From Acidobacteriota bacterium (lineage in GTDB: Bacteria; Acidobacteriota; Terriglobia; UBA7540): 8,460 nt of DNA. Numbering within the stretch: position 1 is the stretch's first letter; every line of letters begins with the position of its first letter. The stretch lies in the NCBI GenBank assembly GCA_003171295.1, contig PMYF01000692.1, forward strand, positions 1 through 8,460, in the 5' to 3' direction. The position numbers and the translations under genes were made by a program. Shown here in pieces: positions 1-7,060 of this stretch. A model generated the notes under the pieces. It was not told the DNA's origin. It saw nothing but the letters and a program-made list of their open reading frames with translations, and made no database searches.

Positions 1-1
1 C

Positions 2-535
2 AACGACGCGGACGACGCCTACGGGGAGACTCAACTCGCCGCTCTCCACGCGAAGGATTTCATCATCATCAATCCGGGCGGTGGCTGGCGGTCGAAGTGC
101 TGGTCCCCGGAAAACTACGCGGAACTTATGCGACGATTGGAAGGCGCTATTCACGAGCAGATCCTACTGACCGGCTCTCCAGGTGAAGAGGGTTTGATCT
201 CCGAGGTCTTGCGGCGCTCGGGCTCGACCCGCGCCCACTACATACCCACTACGCTCGTGCAGTTCATCGCCCTGGCGCGGCGGGCCAGATTGTTTGTGGG
301 AGGGGACACCGGGCCCCTGCATCTGGCCGCCGCCGTCGCTACTCCCGTTGTAGGCATCTTCGGCCCCACGGACCCGGTGCGCAACGGCCCCTTCGCTCCG
401 GACGACATCGCCCTTTCAAACCTCGGCCCGATCAACCACACCCGCCGTGCGGCGAGCCCCGCCTATCTGCCCGGGATTTCAGTGGAAACCGTCCTGGCCG
501 CCATCACGAAGCGTCTGGCGAGGACACATGCATAG
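2..535 (+). CDS. Glycosyltransferase family 9 (heptosyltransferase-like), C-terminal part
   Basis: The reading frame is open from the window edge (frame 2) to the TAG at 533-535, so about 177 C-terminal residues are present and the start lies upstream. It reads NPGGGWRSKCWSP near local residues 24-36, then GGDTGPLHLAAA and VVGIFGPTDP. These are the nucleotide-sugar-binding loop and the C-terminal Rossmann signatures of GT9 enzymes (WaaC/WaaF/WaaQ type). Known members transfer heptose from ADP-heptose to the lipid A-core of LPS on the cytoplasmic face of the inner membrane. The D-T/S-G-P-H segment is the usual donor site and is intact. I cannot say which heptosyltransferase it is, because the N-terminal acceptor domain is outside the window. 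The next gene starts inside its last codons, which suggests translational coupling and a shared envelope-biogenesis operon. The family call is near certain; the exact substrate is inferred. Confidence 0.93.
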   Translation, partial: NDADDAYGETQLAALHAKDFIIINPGGGWRSKCWSPENYAELMRRLEGAIHEQILLTGSPGEEGLISEVLRRSGSTRAHYIPTTLVQFIALARRARLFVGGDTGPLHLAAAVATPVVGIFGPTDPVRNGPFAPDDIALSNLGPINHTRRAASPAYLPGISVETVLAAITKRLARTHA

Positions 536-1082
536 CGCCTACGCTCGGTGGGCCGTGCGCTGGCGCGTGCCGCTGGGATTCACTCTGTCCGCGGCATACC
601 TCAATCCATGGCACAACTTCTGCCGGCCCACCGTGGCGCTTTGGCTGGCGGGCGGCGCCGTGGCACTGTTGGGACTGGCGATCCGCACCTACGCCGCCGG
701 CCACCTCGCCAAGAACCAGAGTCTGGCCACCAGCGGGCCTTACGCATACACGCGGAACCCACTTTACCTTGGAAGCGCCTGCGTGGGCGGAGGATTTGCT
801 CTGGCCGGAGGCTCGTGGATCCTGGGCTTGGCCTTGGTGGTTCTATTCGTGGCGGTGTATTGGCCTGTGATCCGCCGTGAAGAGGAATTCCTGCGGCGGG
901 AGTTTGGGGACGTGTACGAGCGTTATGCTCAGAGTGTTCCACTTTTGATTCCCAGATTTCGCTGCTCCGCTGGCGGGGCAACATTCCAGTGGAAGCAGTA
1001 TCAGAAGAATCGTGAATACGAGGCGCTGCTCGGGTACCTCGGCGGGATGATTTTTCTGGCGTTAAAGATCTGGCTCCGCTAG
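528..1082 (+). CDS. Isoprenylcysteine carboxyl methyltransferase-like integral membrane methyltransferase
   Basis: This is a 184-residue membrane protein of the ICMT/phospholipid-methyltransferase-like superfamily. Hydrophobic segments lie at about residues 35-57, 83-115 and 168-182. The diagnostic SAM-binding region is present: GPYAYTRNPLYLG at 70-82 and EEEFLRREFGDVYERY at 118-133, followed by a VPLLIPR tail. I chose ATG 528 because it follows GAGG (520-523) and overlaps the upstream stop by 8 bp, an arrangement typical of coupled translation. A longer open frame back to 447 would lie inside the conserved end of the glycosyltransferase. Bacterial members methylate varied small molecules or lipids, and few substrates are known. 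Eukaryotic ICMT methylates prenylated cysteine, which is unlikely here. Coupling to a GT9 enzyme suggests an envelope lipid or glycolipid substrate, but that is inference. The extra helix after residue 165 is unusual for short family members. Confidence 0.88.
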   Translation: MHSAYARWAVRWRVPLGFTLSAAYLNPWHNFCRPTVALWLAGGAVALLGLAIRTYAAGHLAKNQSLATSGPYAYTRNPLYLGSACVGGGFALAGGSWILGLALVVLFVAVYWPVIRREEEFLRREFGDVYERYAQSVPLLIPRFRCSAGGATFQWKQYQKNREYEALLGYLGGMIFLALKIWLR

Positions 1083-1120
1083 AGTGTGCCGGGCCACTTG
1101 GGTAAGGCCGCTCGCGTCTA

Positions 1121-1933
1121 ATGGTTGGTATGCAAACACACATCTCATTTACAGTCCGTACGTTGCTCCTGTTGCTGCCCCTCGCGGTCTCCGTTTCGGT
1201 GAGGGGGGAGAACGCCCATGAATCTCTCACGCCGGGCGAGACGCTGACCTACGATGTAACGTGGTCCGTCTTCCACGCGGGCGAGGTGACAGGCACGCTC
1301 CGCAGTGGGGGAGAGGGCGCGCGTGACACTTACGAGGTCACGACCACGGCGCGGTCGGAGGGGGTCGTCTCGCTGCTGATCGACGTCAACGACGAACTCC
1401 ATTCCTTCTTCAGCCCCCAGACTCTCTGCTCGCAACGGATTACCAAGAAGATCAATGAAGGGCGGCGGCACAAGGACACTCTGATTGTTTTCGACTATAT
1501 CCGGAAGCTCGCCCTGCTGGATGAGCGTGACCTGAGCCAGTCCGGCGCGCCGGCCAAACACGCCGAAAACGAGATTCCTCCCTGCGTCGAGGATGTGGTG
1601 ACGGCGTTTTATTATCTCCGCCGCCAGCACTTCGAGGTTGGCCACACGATCGAACTGCCTGTGAACGATGGCTCCAAAACCCAGCGGGTCGTCGTGGAGG
1701 TCCAGGCGCGCGAGAAGGTGCAGACTCCCCTGGGAACCTTCGACGCTTTTCGCGTGGAGCCGAAGGTCTTCAACAGTTTGTTTAAGAGGAAAGGCCGCAT
1801 GCTTATCTGGTTCAGTGCTGACGACCGGCAATTGCCTCTGCGCATCAAGGCGATGATTGCCGTGGGTTCAATCACGGGCACCTTGCGGTCTGTTTCCCAC
1901 CCGCCGCCGAACGTCCCCCCAGCCAAGCCGTGA
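1121..1933 (+). CDS. DUF3108 domain-containing exported protein
   Basis: This is a 270-residue protein. The N-terminus has a short basic stretch, then TLLLLLPLAVSVSV (about residues 14-27), a signal peptide probably cleaved near residues 29-32. The mature start, GETLTYDVTWSVFHAGEV (39-56), is the typical DUF3108 opening strand pair. The rest is mostly beta and includes a PLGTFDAFRVEPKV segment and a C-terminal IWFSADDRQLPLRI motif, both characteristic of the family. DUF3108 proteins are exported beta-rich proteins with no settled function, often found near LPS or envelope genes. ATG 1130 is an alternative in-frame start that would leave the signal peptide intact. Neither start has a good Shine-Dalgarno sequence, the nearest purine run being at 1103-1107. 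The 38-bp gap after the methyltransferase gene contains no clear promoter, so co-transcription with it is likely. The very C-terminus is proline-rich. Confidence 0.88.
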   Translation: MVGMQTHISFTVRTLLLLLPLAVSVSVRGENAHESLTPGETLTYDVTWSVFHAGEVTGTLRSGGEGARDTYEVTTTARSEGVVSLLIDVNDELHSFFSPQTLCSQRITKKINEGRRHKDTLIVFDYIRKLALLDERDLSQSGAPAKHAENEIPPCVEDVVTAFYYLRRQHFEVGHTIELPVNDGSKTQRVVVEVQAREKVQTPLGTFDAFRVEPKVFNSLFKRKGRMLIWFSADDRQLPLRIKAMIAVGSITGTLRSVSHPPPNVPPAKP

Positions 1934-1951
1934 GCTCGGCCGGGCAGCTCA
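1931..1951. terminator. Inverted repeat spanning both convergent stop codons, possible weak bidirectional terminator
   Basis: TGAGCT at 1931-1936 and AGCTCA at 1946-1951 form a perfect 6-bp inverted repeat with a 9-bp GC-rich loop. The outer three bases of each arm are the TGA stop of DUF3108 (plus strand) and the TGA stop of the 79-residue gene (minus strand). No long T tract follows on either side. A factor-independent terminator is therefore only a possibility. Confidence 0.35.
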
Positions 1952-2188
1952 AATCACCCTGTACTTTTCGGCGAGGAGTCTTTTGAACCGGGATTGATAA
2001 AGCAGGTCGTACGTCTCTTCCCGGCCAGGGAAAAGCCGGAGAGCATACTGGCGAGTCTGAGCGACCAGGGCCGCGGCTTCCTCGACCGGCAGGTCCGACT
2101 GCCGGAGGAGATTGGTCACCAGGTCAACCACTACTTGCAGCCGCCGGACCCGGCGACTTTCTGCGAGGATTTCCTCCGCGGTGGGCAC
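1949..2188 (-). CDS. Small conserved-looking hypothetical protein, 79 aa
   Basis: This 79-residue charged protein is predicted cytoplasmic and mostly helical. It has no signal peptide and no membrane segment. It opens MPTAEEILAESRRVRRLQVV, then has a helix with VTNLLRQSDLPVEEAAALV, and ends with LFPGREETYDLLYQSRFKRLL. I chose the GTG start at 2188 because GGGAG lies nine bases upstream on the minus strand. That ribosome binding site, the clean helical pattern and the tight convergent fit against DUF3108 (15 bp between stops) support a real gene. The C-terminal FPGREETYDLLY..RF pattern resembles short unnamed proteins I associate with environmental bacterial genomes, but I cannot name a family or assign a function. 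It is divergent from the YihY-type gene. Confidence 0.72.
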   Translation of the reverse strand: MPTAEEILAESRRVRRLQVVVDLVTNLLRQSDLPVEEAAALVAQTRQYALRLFPGREETYDLLYQSRFKRLLAEKYRVI

Positions 2189-2205
2189 GATCCGAATCTC
2201 CCGCT

Positions 2206-2229
2206 GGCCAGATACAAATACAACTGGCC
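2206..2229. promoter_or_regulatory. Inverted repeat in the divergent intergenic region, possible operator or leader hairpin
   Basis: GGCCAG (2206-2211) and CTGGCC (2224-2229) are perfect 6-bp inverted arms around a 12-bp A-rich spacer. The repeat lies between the divergent 79-residue gene and the YihY-type gene. It sits 17 bp upstream of the GTG start of the former, next to its Shine-Dalgarno sequence. It could be a protein-binding operator or an RNA hairpin in the minus-strand leader. I could not identify a convincing -35/-10 pair for either gene in 2189-2319, although TATACT occurs on the minus strand near 2250. Confidence 0.3.
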
Positions 2230-2319
2230 CTGGAGTGCGAGATTCGAGTATAAGCTAGAGTCAAGGCCGGTGTGGGGATTTCACCATCCTCATCCGGCGG
2301 GCGCTGGCGTTCAGGGAAA

Positions 2320-3249
2320 ATGCCAACCGGGCTCTCCACGGCCAATGCGGAACGCACTCACCGGCGCGGGCAGAGGACCCGCCAGGTACTGGGCGAAGCG
2401 CTGCGGAAATTTCTCCAGGAAGATTCGCTGATGGTTTCGGCATCCATCGCCTACCACAGCTTGCTGGCCATTTTTCCCATGCTCCTGCTGTTGCTCGGGG
2501 TGAGCGGGATTTACATCCGCCGCTTCGAACTCGCGGGCCGGCTCGCCATCGTCCTGCAGCGCTACTTGCCCGTCAAAACCGACTTCATTATGCAGAATCT
2601 GGTCGGCATCTCGCGCGCTTACGGGAGAATCGGCCTCATCTCGTTTCTGCTGCTGCTGTGGAGCTCTTCGGGAGTGTTCCTGCCCCTCGAGAATGCCCTG
2701 AACCGCGCCTGGGAAGTCGCGCAGGGCCGCGCCTGGTGGCGGAGCCGGCTTTTGGCCCTCGAGATGGCTGTCGTGGTGGCCTGCCTCATCCTGATCTCCA
2801 CGGGAGTCGTCGCCGTGGAGATCCTTTTCCGCAATTGGCTGGGGCGCCTGCTGGCTCCCTCCCTGCATCCCCTGGTGGTCTTCATATATCATCTGCTGAC
2901 GGCGGCAAGCTCCTTCAGTGTGGCGCTCCTGACGTTTCTGATTCTGTTCCAGCGGCTCCCGCATCGCGCCATGCGGCTTCGCCAGGCTTTCCCCGGCGCT
3001 TTGCTGACCGCCCTGGTCTGGGAGGTGGCACGCTGGCTTTTCACCATTTTGCTCCCCTTCTTCAATTACCGGCAGGTTTACGGATCCATAGGTGTTGTTG
3101 TATCTCTTATGACCTGGACGTATATATCCTCGGCAGTGATGCTTTTCGGCGCCCAGGTGTCGCGCTCTCTTTACCGGACTTTGACCCCCTCCACGCCTGC
3201 CCCCTCCTTGGCCGCTCCCGTCGCCAGCACAGGTTCCGGAGCGCCATAA
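2320..3249 (+). CDS. yihY: YihY/BrkB-type (UPF0761) inner membrane protein
   Basis: This is a 309-residue polytopic inner-membrane protein of the YihY/virulence factor BrkB family. The family was once mis-annotated as ribonuclease BN, and its molecular role is unsettled. The conserved amphipathic start and first helix read SIAYHSLLAIFPMLLLLLG (42-60). LENALNRAW (123-131) and YGSIGVVVSLMTWTY (254-268) followed by FGAQVS are further family hallmarks. Membrane segments fall at about 42-64, 104-121, 146-170, 183-210, 225-245 and 255-280. I chose ATG 2320. A purine run (2313-2317) sits very close to it, so GTG 2272, preceded by AAGG, is a real alternative that adds 16 unconserved residues. The last 26 or so codons encode a Pro/Ala/Ser-rich tail (from about residue 284) and overlap the 3' end of comEC on the other strand. 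The tail is probably not essential to the fold. Confidence 0.88.
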   Translation: MPTGLSTANAERTHRRGQRTRQVLGEALRKFLQEDSLMVSASIAYHSLLAIFPMLLLLLGVSGIYIRRFELAGRLAIVLQRYLPVKTDFIMQNLVGISRAYGRIGLISFLLLLWSSSGVFLPLENALNRAWEVAQGRAWWRSRLLALEMAVVVACLILISTGVVAVEILFRNWLGRLLAPSLHPLVVFIYHLLTAASSFSVALLTFLILFQRLPHRAMRLRQAFPGALLTALVWEVARWLFTILLPFFNYRQVYGSIGVVVSLMTWTYISSAVMLFGAQVSRSLYRTLTPSTPAPSLAAPVASTGSGAP

Positions 3250-5915
3250 GTGTTTACCATCAGCGACCCCGCCGTCCATTGCACCGTCGTCGCGCCGTCG
3301 ATATCGGTCTCGAAAATCCTGGCCCCGGCGTTTTGCAGCACCTTCAGCGTCTCTGGATTCGGCAGGTTTCCGACGCCCCCTGCCTCTGTGCTAATGACCG
3401 CTACGCGGGGCGCGACGCGCGCAATGAATTCCGGACTGGAGGACGACCTCGACCCATGGTGCGCAACTTTGAGTACCTGGCTCGCCAGGGGCTCACCTGC
3501 CGCCAGGAGTTGCTTTTCCACATCGCGGCTTGCGTCGCCCGGCAGCAAGAAGTTTACTCCAGCCGTGCCGATCCGCATGACCAGTGAGTCGTCATTGCTC
3601 GGAGAACGTAACAAGGGCCGTTGCCGCGGCGGCCAAAGCACGCGAGTTGAGGTTTGGCCCCGCGCCAGCGTGTCGCCAGCATAGAGCGTGCGCACGGGAA
3701 TATCCCGCTTCGAAAGCTTCTTGAGGAGTGCCACGTATTCCGGTGTCTCCGGAGTGGGAGCGTGCCAGAACTCGCCCACGTGAAAGTTGTCGAGGATTGC
3801 TCCGAGCCCGCCCAGATGGTCCTCGTGCGCGTGGGTCAGCACCACCATATCAATCGTCTTGATGCCGCGCGACCAGAGGTAGGGCGAAACAATATCCTCG
3901 CCCGGATCCCAGCGGCGGCCCTGAAAGCCACCCTCCCGGGTGCCGCGCGTCCGGCTGCCTCCCGCATCGACGAGCATCGTGGTCTGGTCGGGAAACACCA
4001 GCAAGAGCGCGTCGCCCTGACCGCAATCGAGCGCGGTCAGTTCCAGGGTCCCGCGCGGCAGGCGCGGCGGAAAAGGATGAAGGGCCACCAGAGCCACGAA
4101 GACCGCCGCAACTGCAAGCGTTACGCCCACAGCACGCCGCGCGAATTTGAGCGCGCAGGCCGCAATGATGAACGACCCGCAGAATCCCCATGCCACCCAC
4201 CCCGGGGGTTCAGGCACCCGGTACGAGAGCCACGTCGTGAGTCCAGGCAGATGGGTCAAGCCAAAGAGTACGGCCATCACCATGCTCAGCAGCTTGGCGG
4301 GCCAAACCGCAAGCACCGGGGAAACAACGCTCAGGAGATTGGTCGGCAGGGCGAGTGCCAGGAGCAGGGTCATGACCGGAATCGCCAGGGCGTTCAATCC
4401 CACGCCCGCGAACGTGACCCGATGGAAGGTTCTGACCATGGGCAGGAGCAAGCCCAATTGCAGGACCGCGGAGAAGACCAGGATGCTCGTAGCCCACAAT
4501 AGAGCCTTCAGGGGCGTGACCACTATGCTGCGGGCGAATGCAGGGTGGCGATCCAGAAAACCAGCGCAGCGGCCGAGTGCCTGAATCAAGGCTCGCAGGT
4601 CCAGCCGGGTCTGTGCCAGTCGCGGCGGCAAGCGATCGTCAAGTGGCACATCATCCAACCGGTTGAGAGCGCGGCGGTACGGTTCGGTGGTGCGTTCCAG
4701 AAGCGGAACCGCCAGCCCGACAATCAGCAGCGCGGCGGCAAAGGAGAGCTGGAACCCAGATTCGAACAGCCATGTGGGGCGGACATACAGAAGAATCAGC
4801 GCCACGCCGCCGATGGAATTCAGCGCGGAGTGGTCCCGGTCGAGAATGCGCGCGACAACGTAAAGGGCGATCATCAGCGTCGCACGCAGGGTGGGCGCGC
4901 GTTGCTGCACCAGTAACGAGTATGCTGCCAGGAAGCCGAGCACAATGACCGACTTCGTTGCCGTATTCCAGGGGAACCATCGCAACAGGAAGCCCATCAG
5001 CAGCGTAAGCAGGCCCACGTGCAGGCCGGCGATCACCAGCAAGTGATAAAGCCCCGTTTTACGGAACCCCTCAATGGTATCGGAATCGAGCGAAGTGCGT
5101 TCGCCCCAGAGTACAGCCTTCAGCACGGCGCCATAACGCCCCTGGGCCGACCACGGCGGATAGAGATCATCGATCCCGCGCAACAAGCGCTGCCGCACGC
5201 GCTCCAGACCCGACCCCAGACTGAAGGCCCTTGCCTGACCCACTTTCTCCATGAGCCGTGAATTCTTGACGGTCCCGATCCAGTAAATGTCTTCGATGTC
5301 TTCCATCCAGCGCCGGAAATCAAAGCTGCCGGGGTTTTGATAGATGTGCGGCTGGCACAAACGAACGAGCGTACGGATGGTGTCGCCGTATTGGAGGGAG
5401 AGCGGCTGTGCATCCGTGGGAGCGCCGAATTCCTCCGTACCCTGCACGCGCAGGCGGATTTTCCCCCTCACGGCAAAGATCCTGGCACGCGACTCGATGC
5501 GTTGGGCCTCGAGGTCGAATTGCATCCCGTATCCCGTGCGATAGGGAGTTGAGATGACTCGCCCTTCTAGCCGTACCGGGTCGCCCAGGTCAACGCCCAG
5601 GGATGCCAGGTGAGAAACATGGTTCCACGGAAACCGGCGCGCATGAAGGCGCGCCGCAGCTACACCCGTGGGCACGAGGGCAGCCAGCGCGAACCAGACG
5701 GCCGTGAGTCGCCAACCAGAGCGCAGCAGAAGGAGCCCGATGAGAAGGAAGCAGCCCGCGCCGGCCAGGAACCACGCGACCCCGACCGTGGCCTGCATCG
5801 AGTGCGCCCACACGATTCCCAAAGCGAAGCTCGCCGCCAGCGCCGCCAGCGGGGCCTTGAGGACAGGTCGGGTACCTGCATGTCGACTTTGGTCAGGCGA
5901 CGGATCGCTATTCAT
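3171..5915 (-). CDS. comEC: ComEC/Rec2 family DNA-uptake channel protein
   Basis: This is a full-length 914-residue ComEC/Rec2. The N-terminal membrane segments (about 21-88) lead into an OB-like DUF4131 domain (about 95-220) ending in NPGSFDFRRWM. Next comes the Competence membrane domain (about 255-610) with its signature GLYHLLVIAGLHVGLLTLL (288-306). The C-terminal metallo-beta-lactamase domain (about 624-885) has LDCGQGDALLL, VDAGG (649-653), the metal motif THAHEDHLGG (694-703), LPGD (791-794) and VAHHGS (817-822). All expected metal ligands are present. In known systems ComEC carries single-stranded DNA across the inner membrane during transformation, and the lactamase domain is thought to degrade the other strand. 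No other competence gene is in the window. ATG 5915 starts just before the first helix but has no strong Shine-Dalgarno sequence. A polar stretch at about 405-465 interrupts the membrane domain. The 3' end overlaps the YihY-type gene by 79 bp. Confidence 0.95.
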   Translation of the reverse strand: MNSDPSPDQSRHAGTRPVLKAPLAALAASFALGIVWAHSMQATVGVAWFLAGAGCFLLIGLLLLRSGWRLTAVWFALAALVPTGVAAARLHARRFPWNHVSHLASLGVDLGDPVRLEGRVISTPYRTGYGMQFDLEAQRIESRARIFAVRGKIRLRVQGTEEFGAPTDAQPLSLQYGDTIRTLVRLCQPHIYQNPGSFDFRRWMEDIEDIYWIGTVKNSRLMEKVGQARAFSLGSGLERVRQRLLRGIDDLYPPWSAQGRYGAVLKAVLWGERTSLDSDTIEGFRKTGLYHLLVIAGLHVGLLTLLMGFLLRWFPWNTATKSVIVLGFLAAYSLLVQQRAPTLRATLMIALYVVARILDRDHSALNSIGGVALILLYVRPTWLFESGFQLSFAAALLIVGLAVPLLERTTEPYRRALNRLDDVPLDDRLPPRLAQTRLDLRALIQALGRCAGFLDRHPAFARSIVVTPLKALLWATSILVFSAVLQLGLLLPMVRTFHRVTFAGVGLNALAIPVMTLLLALALPTNLLSVVSPVLAVWPAKLLSMVMAVLFGLTHLPGLTTWLSYRVPEPPGWVAWGFCGSFIIAACALKFARRAVGVTLAVAAVFVALVALHPFPPRLPRGTLELTALDCGQGDALLLVFPDQTTMLVDAGGSRTRGTREGGFQGRRWDPGEDIVSPYLWSRGIKTIDMVVLTHAHEDHLGGLGAILDNFHVGEFWHAPTPETPEYVALLKKLSKRDIPVRTLYAGDTLARGQTSTRVLWPPRQRPLLRSPSNDDSLVMRIGTAGVNFLLPGDASRDVEKQLLAAGEPLASQVLKVAHHGSRSSSSPEFIARVAPRVAVISTEAGGVGNLPNPETLKVLQNAGARIFETDIDGATTVQWTAGSLMVNTYGAPEPVLATGAAKEGAGVEGVKVR

Positions 5916-6009
5916 CAGCCCGGAAACATCCAGCTTGGTGGGGCATTGGTCGAGACGGTAGCCTTAGTGGTCAATGACCTCTTGATTGTTGGATCAATGA
6001 CAACGGGCC

Positions 6010-6038
6010 ATTATTAGTCTTCCGGCGCGCTATTTCAA
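6010..6038 (-). promoter_or_regulatory. Sigma70-like promoter upstream of comEC
   Basis: On the minus strand TTGAAA (6033-6038) and AATAAT (6010-6015) are separated by exactly 17 bp, and each matches the sigma70 consensus at five of six positions. Transcription would start near 6003, giving a leader of about 88 nt before the comEC ATG. The rest of 5916-6134 shows no gene with a credible start and no clear terminator. This promoter would make comEC independent of the interrupted gene upstream. Confidence 0.55.
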
Positions 6039-6134
6039 GCCCTCAGAGCGCGGCAGAGTTGCGGGGCATCGCAGCGGGGTTGTGTGCCTTTGAGTATGCT
6101 TCAACGGCTGCGGTGGGAGAGTCGAACGTGGGAT

Positions 6135-6467
6135 TCAATGTGGTAGGTCTGCGGGAAGAAATCGAACATTTCTAGAGCGGACTGCTTTTTTCAATTGCCC
6201 ACCGTTAGAATCCAAAGAGGGGGCGGCAAGTGCGGAAAACAGGAAAATATTGAGGCCCGTCACGGCAAGCATAATTAGTGCAGTGACAATAGCGAGAAAG
6301 CGATTTAGCCGCGCCCCACCATGGGAAGAGAAACGGCCGATCTTCCAAGCCCACAAAATACTGATCAGCCCGAGGAGTAAAATCGAATAAACCAAGTATC
6401 TTTCCCGTTTCAGATTTCGGAGCTGGCTTTCCGGCGACTTGATGGCACCGTGGAAAAATGTGAGCTC
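6135..6467 (-). pseudogene. C-terminal part of the interrupted membrane protein, after an in-frame TGA
   Basis: This stretch is in the same minus-strand frame as the gene ending at 6468. It stays open for 110 codons after that gene's TGA, to another TGA at 6135-6137. It encodes ELTFFHGAIKSPESQLRNLK, a basic patch and two hydrophobic helices (about residues 209-228 and 239-262 of the joined product), then a polar tail. The helices fit a membrane protein whose first helix and outer domain are encoded before the stop. The only possible restart is TTG 6395, which opens directly on a transmembrane helix behind a modest purine run (GGGAAAG). I read this as the distal part of one gene broken by a nonsense change. 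A separate two-helix protein from TTG 6395 is the alternative, and I consider it less likely. Confidence 0.6.
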
Positions 6468-7022
6468 TCAAACGGCCCGTTGCCCCTCAATTACACCCCG
6501 GCAACGGATCTGGGTGCCGACGTCGCCGGCGTAAACGAGCTGGACCACCCCGCCATCCCCCTCTTCGAGGATATTCCACGATACAGGGACCTCTCCCTCA
6601 GCGAAACGCGTTCGGCCCAGATCAAAACCTACTACGTCTCTGCTTGTCTTGCGGATCGTGGCTTCAAGGATTGGAACTCTAGGTTCCGTCGTAATGGTGA
6701 CCGCCTGAAGTATTGCTGCTCGCCTGATTACCTGGTGCCCCCGGTTCCATATGGCCACCTGGGACGCTGTAACATCCTGAGTAAGGGGGTGACCGTCAAA
6801 TACAACCCCCAGGCGCGAGGCCGTGCCCTGCTTTACCACGATCGTGTGCACCGGGTTGACGAAATAAACCAATTCGGGGTAGCTGACGCTCCCGAAGTAG
6901 AAATACACCGCAAGGAACACGCCAACGATGCTCGCTGCTGTGCCCACTATACCGACCAAGAAATTAGAGAAGAAGGCGCGAAATCGACTTGGACGTGCGC
7001 TTACCTCCGGTTTCGAACCCAT
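6468..7022 (-). CDS. Unknown membrane-anchored protein, N-terminal part, truncated by in-frame TGA
   Basis: This 184-residue product has a basic N-terminus, one transmembrane helix (about 21-43, FLVGIVGTAASIVGVFLAVY) and a beta-rich domain (about 48-182) that is probably outside the cytoplasm. The domain contains PELVYFVNPVHTIVV, ASQVAIWNRGHQVIRR and VSWNILEEGDGGVVQLVYAG. I do not recognise a named family. ATG 7022 is preferred because GGGGGAG precedes it by about eight bases on the minus strand. A TTG at 7055 would add 11 residues without such support. The TGA at 6468-6470 falls right after IEGQRAV, and the same frame continues into two more helices, so the full product would be about 295 residues. 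The gene is more AT-rich than its neighbours, and an IS4 element begins only about 25-30 bp upstream of its start codon. The truncated product may still be made. Function is unknown. Confidence 0.68.
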   Translation of the reverse strand: MGSKPEVSARPSRFRAFFSNFLVGIVGTAASIVGVFLAVYFYFGSVSYPELVYFVNPVHTIVVKQGTASRLGVVFDGHPLTQDVTASQVAIWNRGHQVIRRAAILQAVTITTEPRVPILEATIRKTSRDVVGFDLGRTRFAEGEVPVSWNILEEGDGGVVQLVYAGDVGTQIRCRGVIEGQRAV

Positions 7023-7060
7023 ATCCTGCTCTCCCCCTGGCAAGGTTAGCACCAATACAG

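Noticed and set aside
3250..5900. Several plus-strand open frames opposite comEC
   Set aside because: They are Arg/Pro/Gln-rich antisense frames created by GC-biased codon use in comEC, with no domain signatures.
5978..6175. Plus-strand open frame between comEC and the interrupted gene, with a protein-like composition toward its end
   Set aside because: It has no ATG or GTG start with a ribosome binding site (only an internal TTG near 6059), overlaps the comEC promoter, and has no recognisable motif. It may be chance or an old gene fragment.
6468..6470. Selenocysteine at the in-frame TGA
   Set aside because: The sequence just after the TGA shows no obvious SECIS-like hairpin, the flanking residues are not a redox motif, and no Sec machinery gene is in view. 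A nonsense change is simpler.
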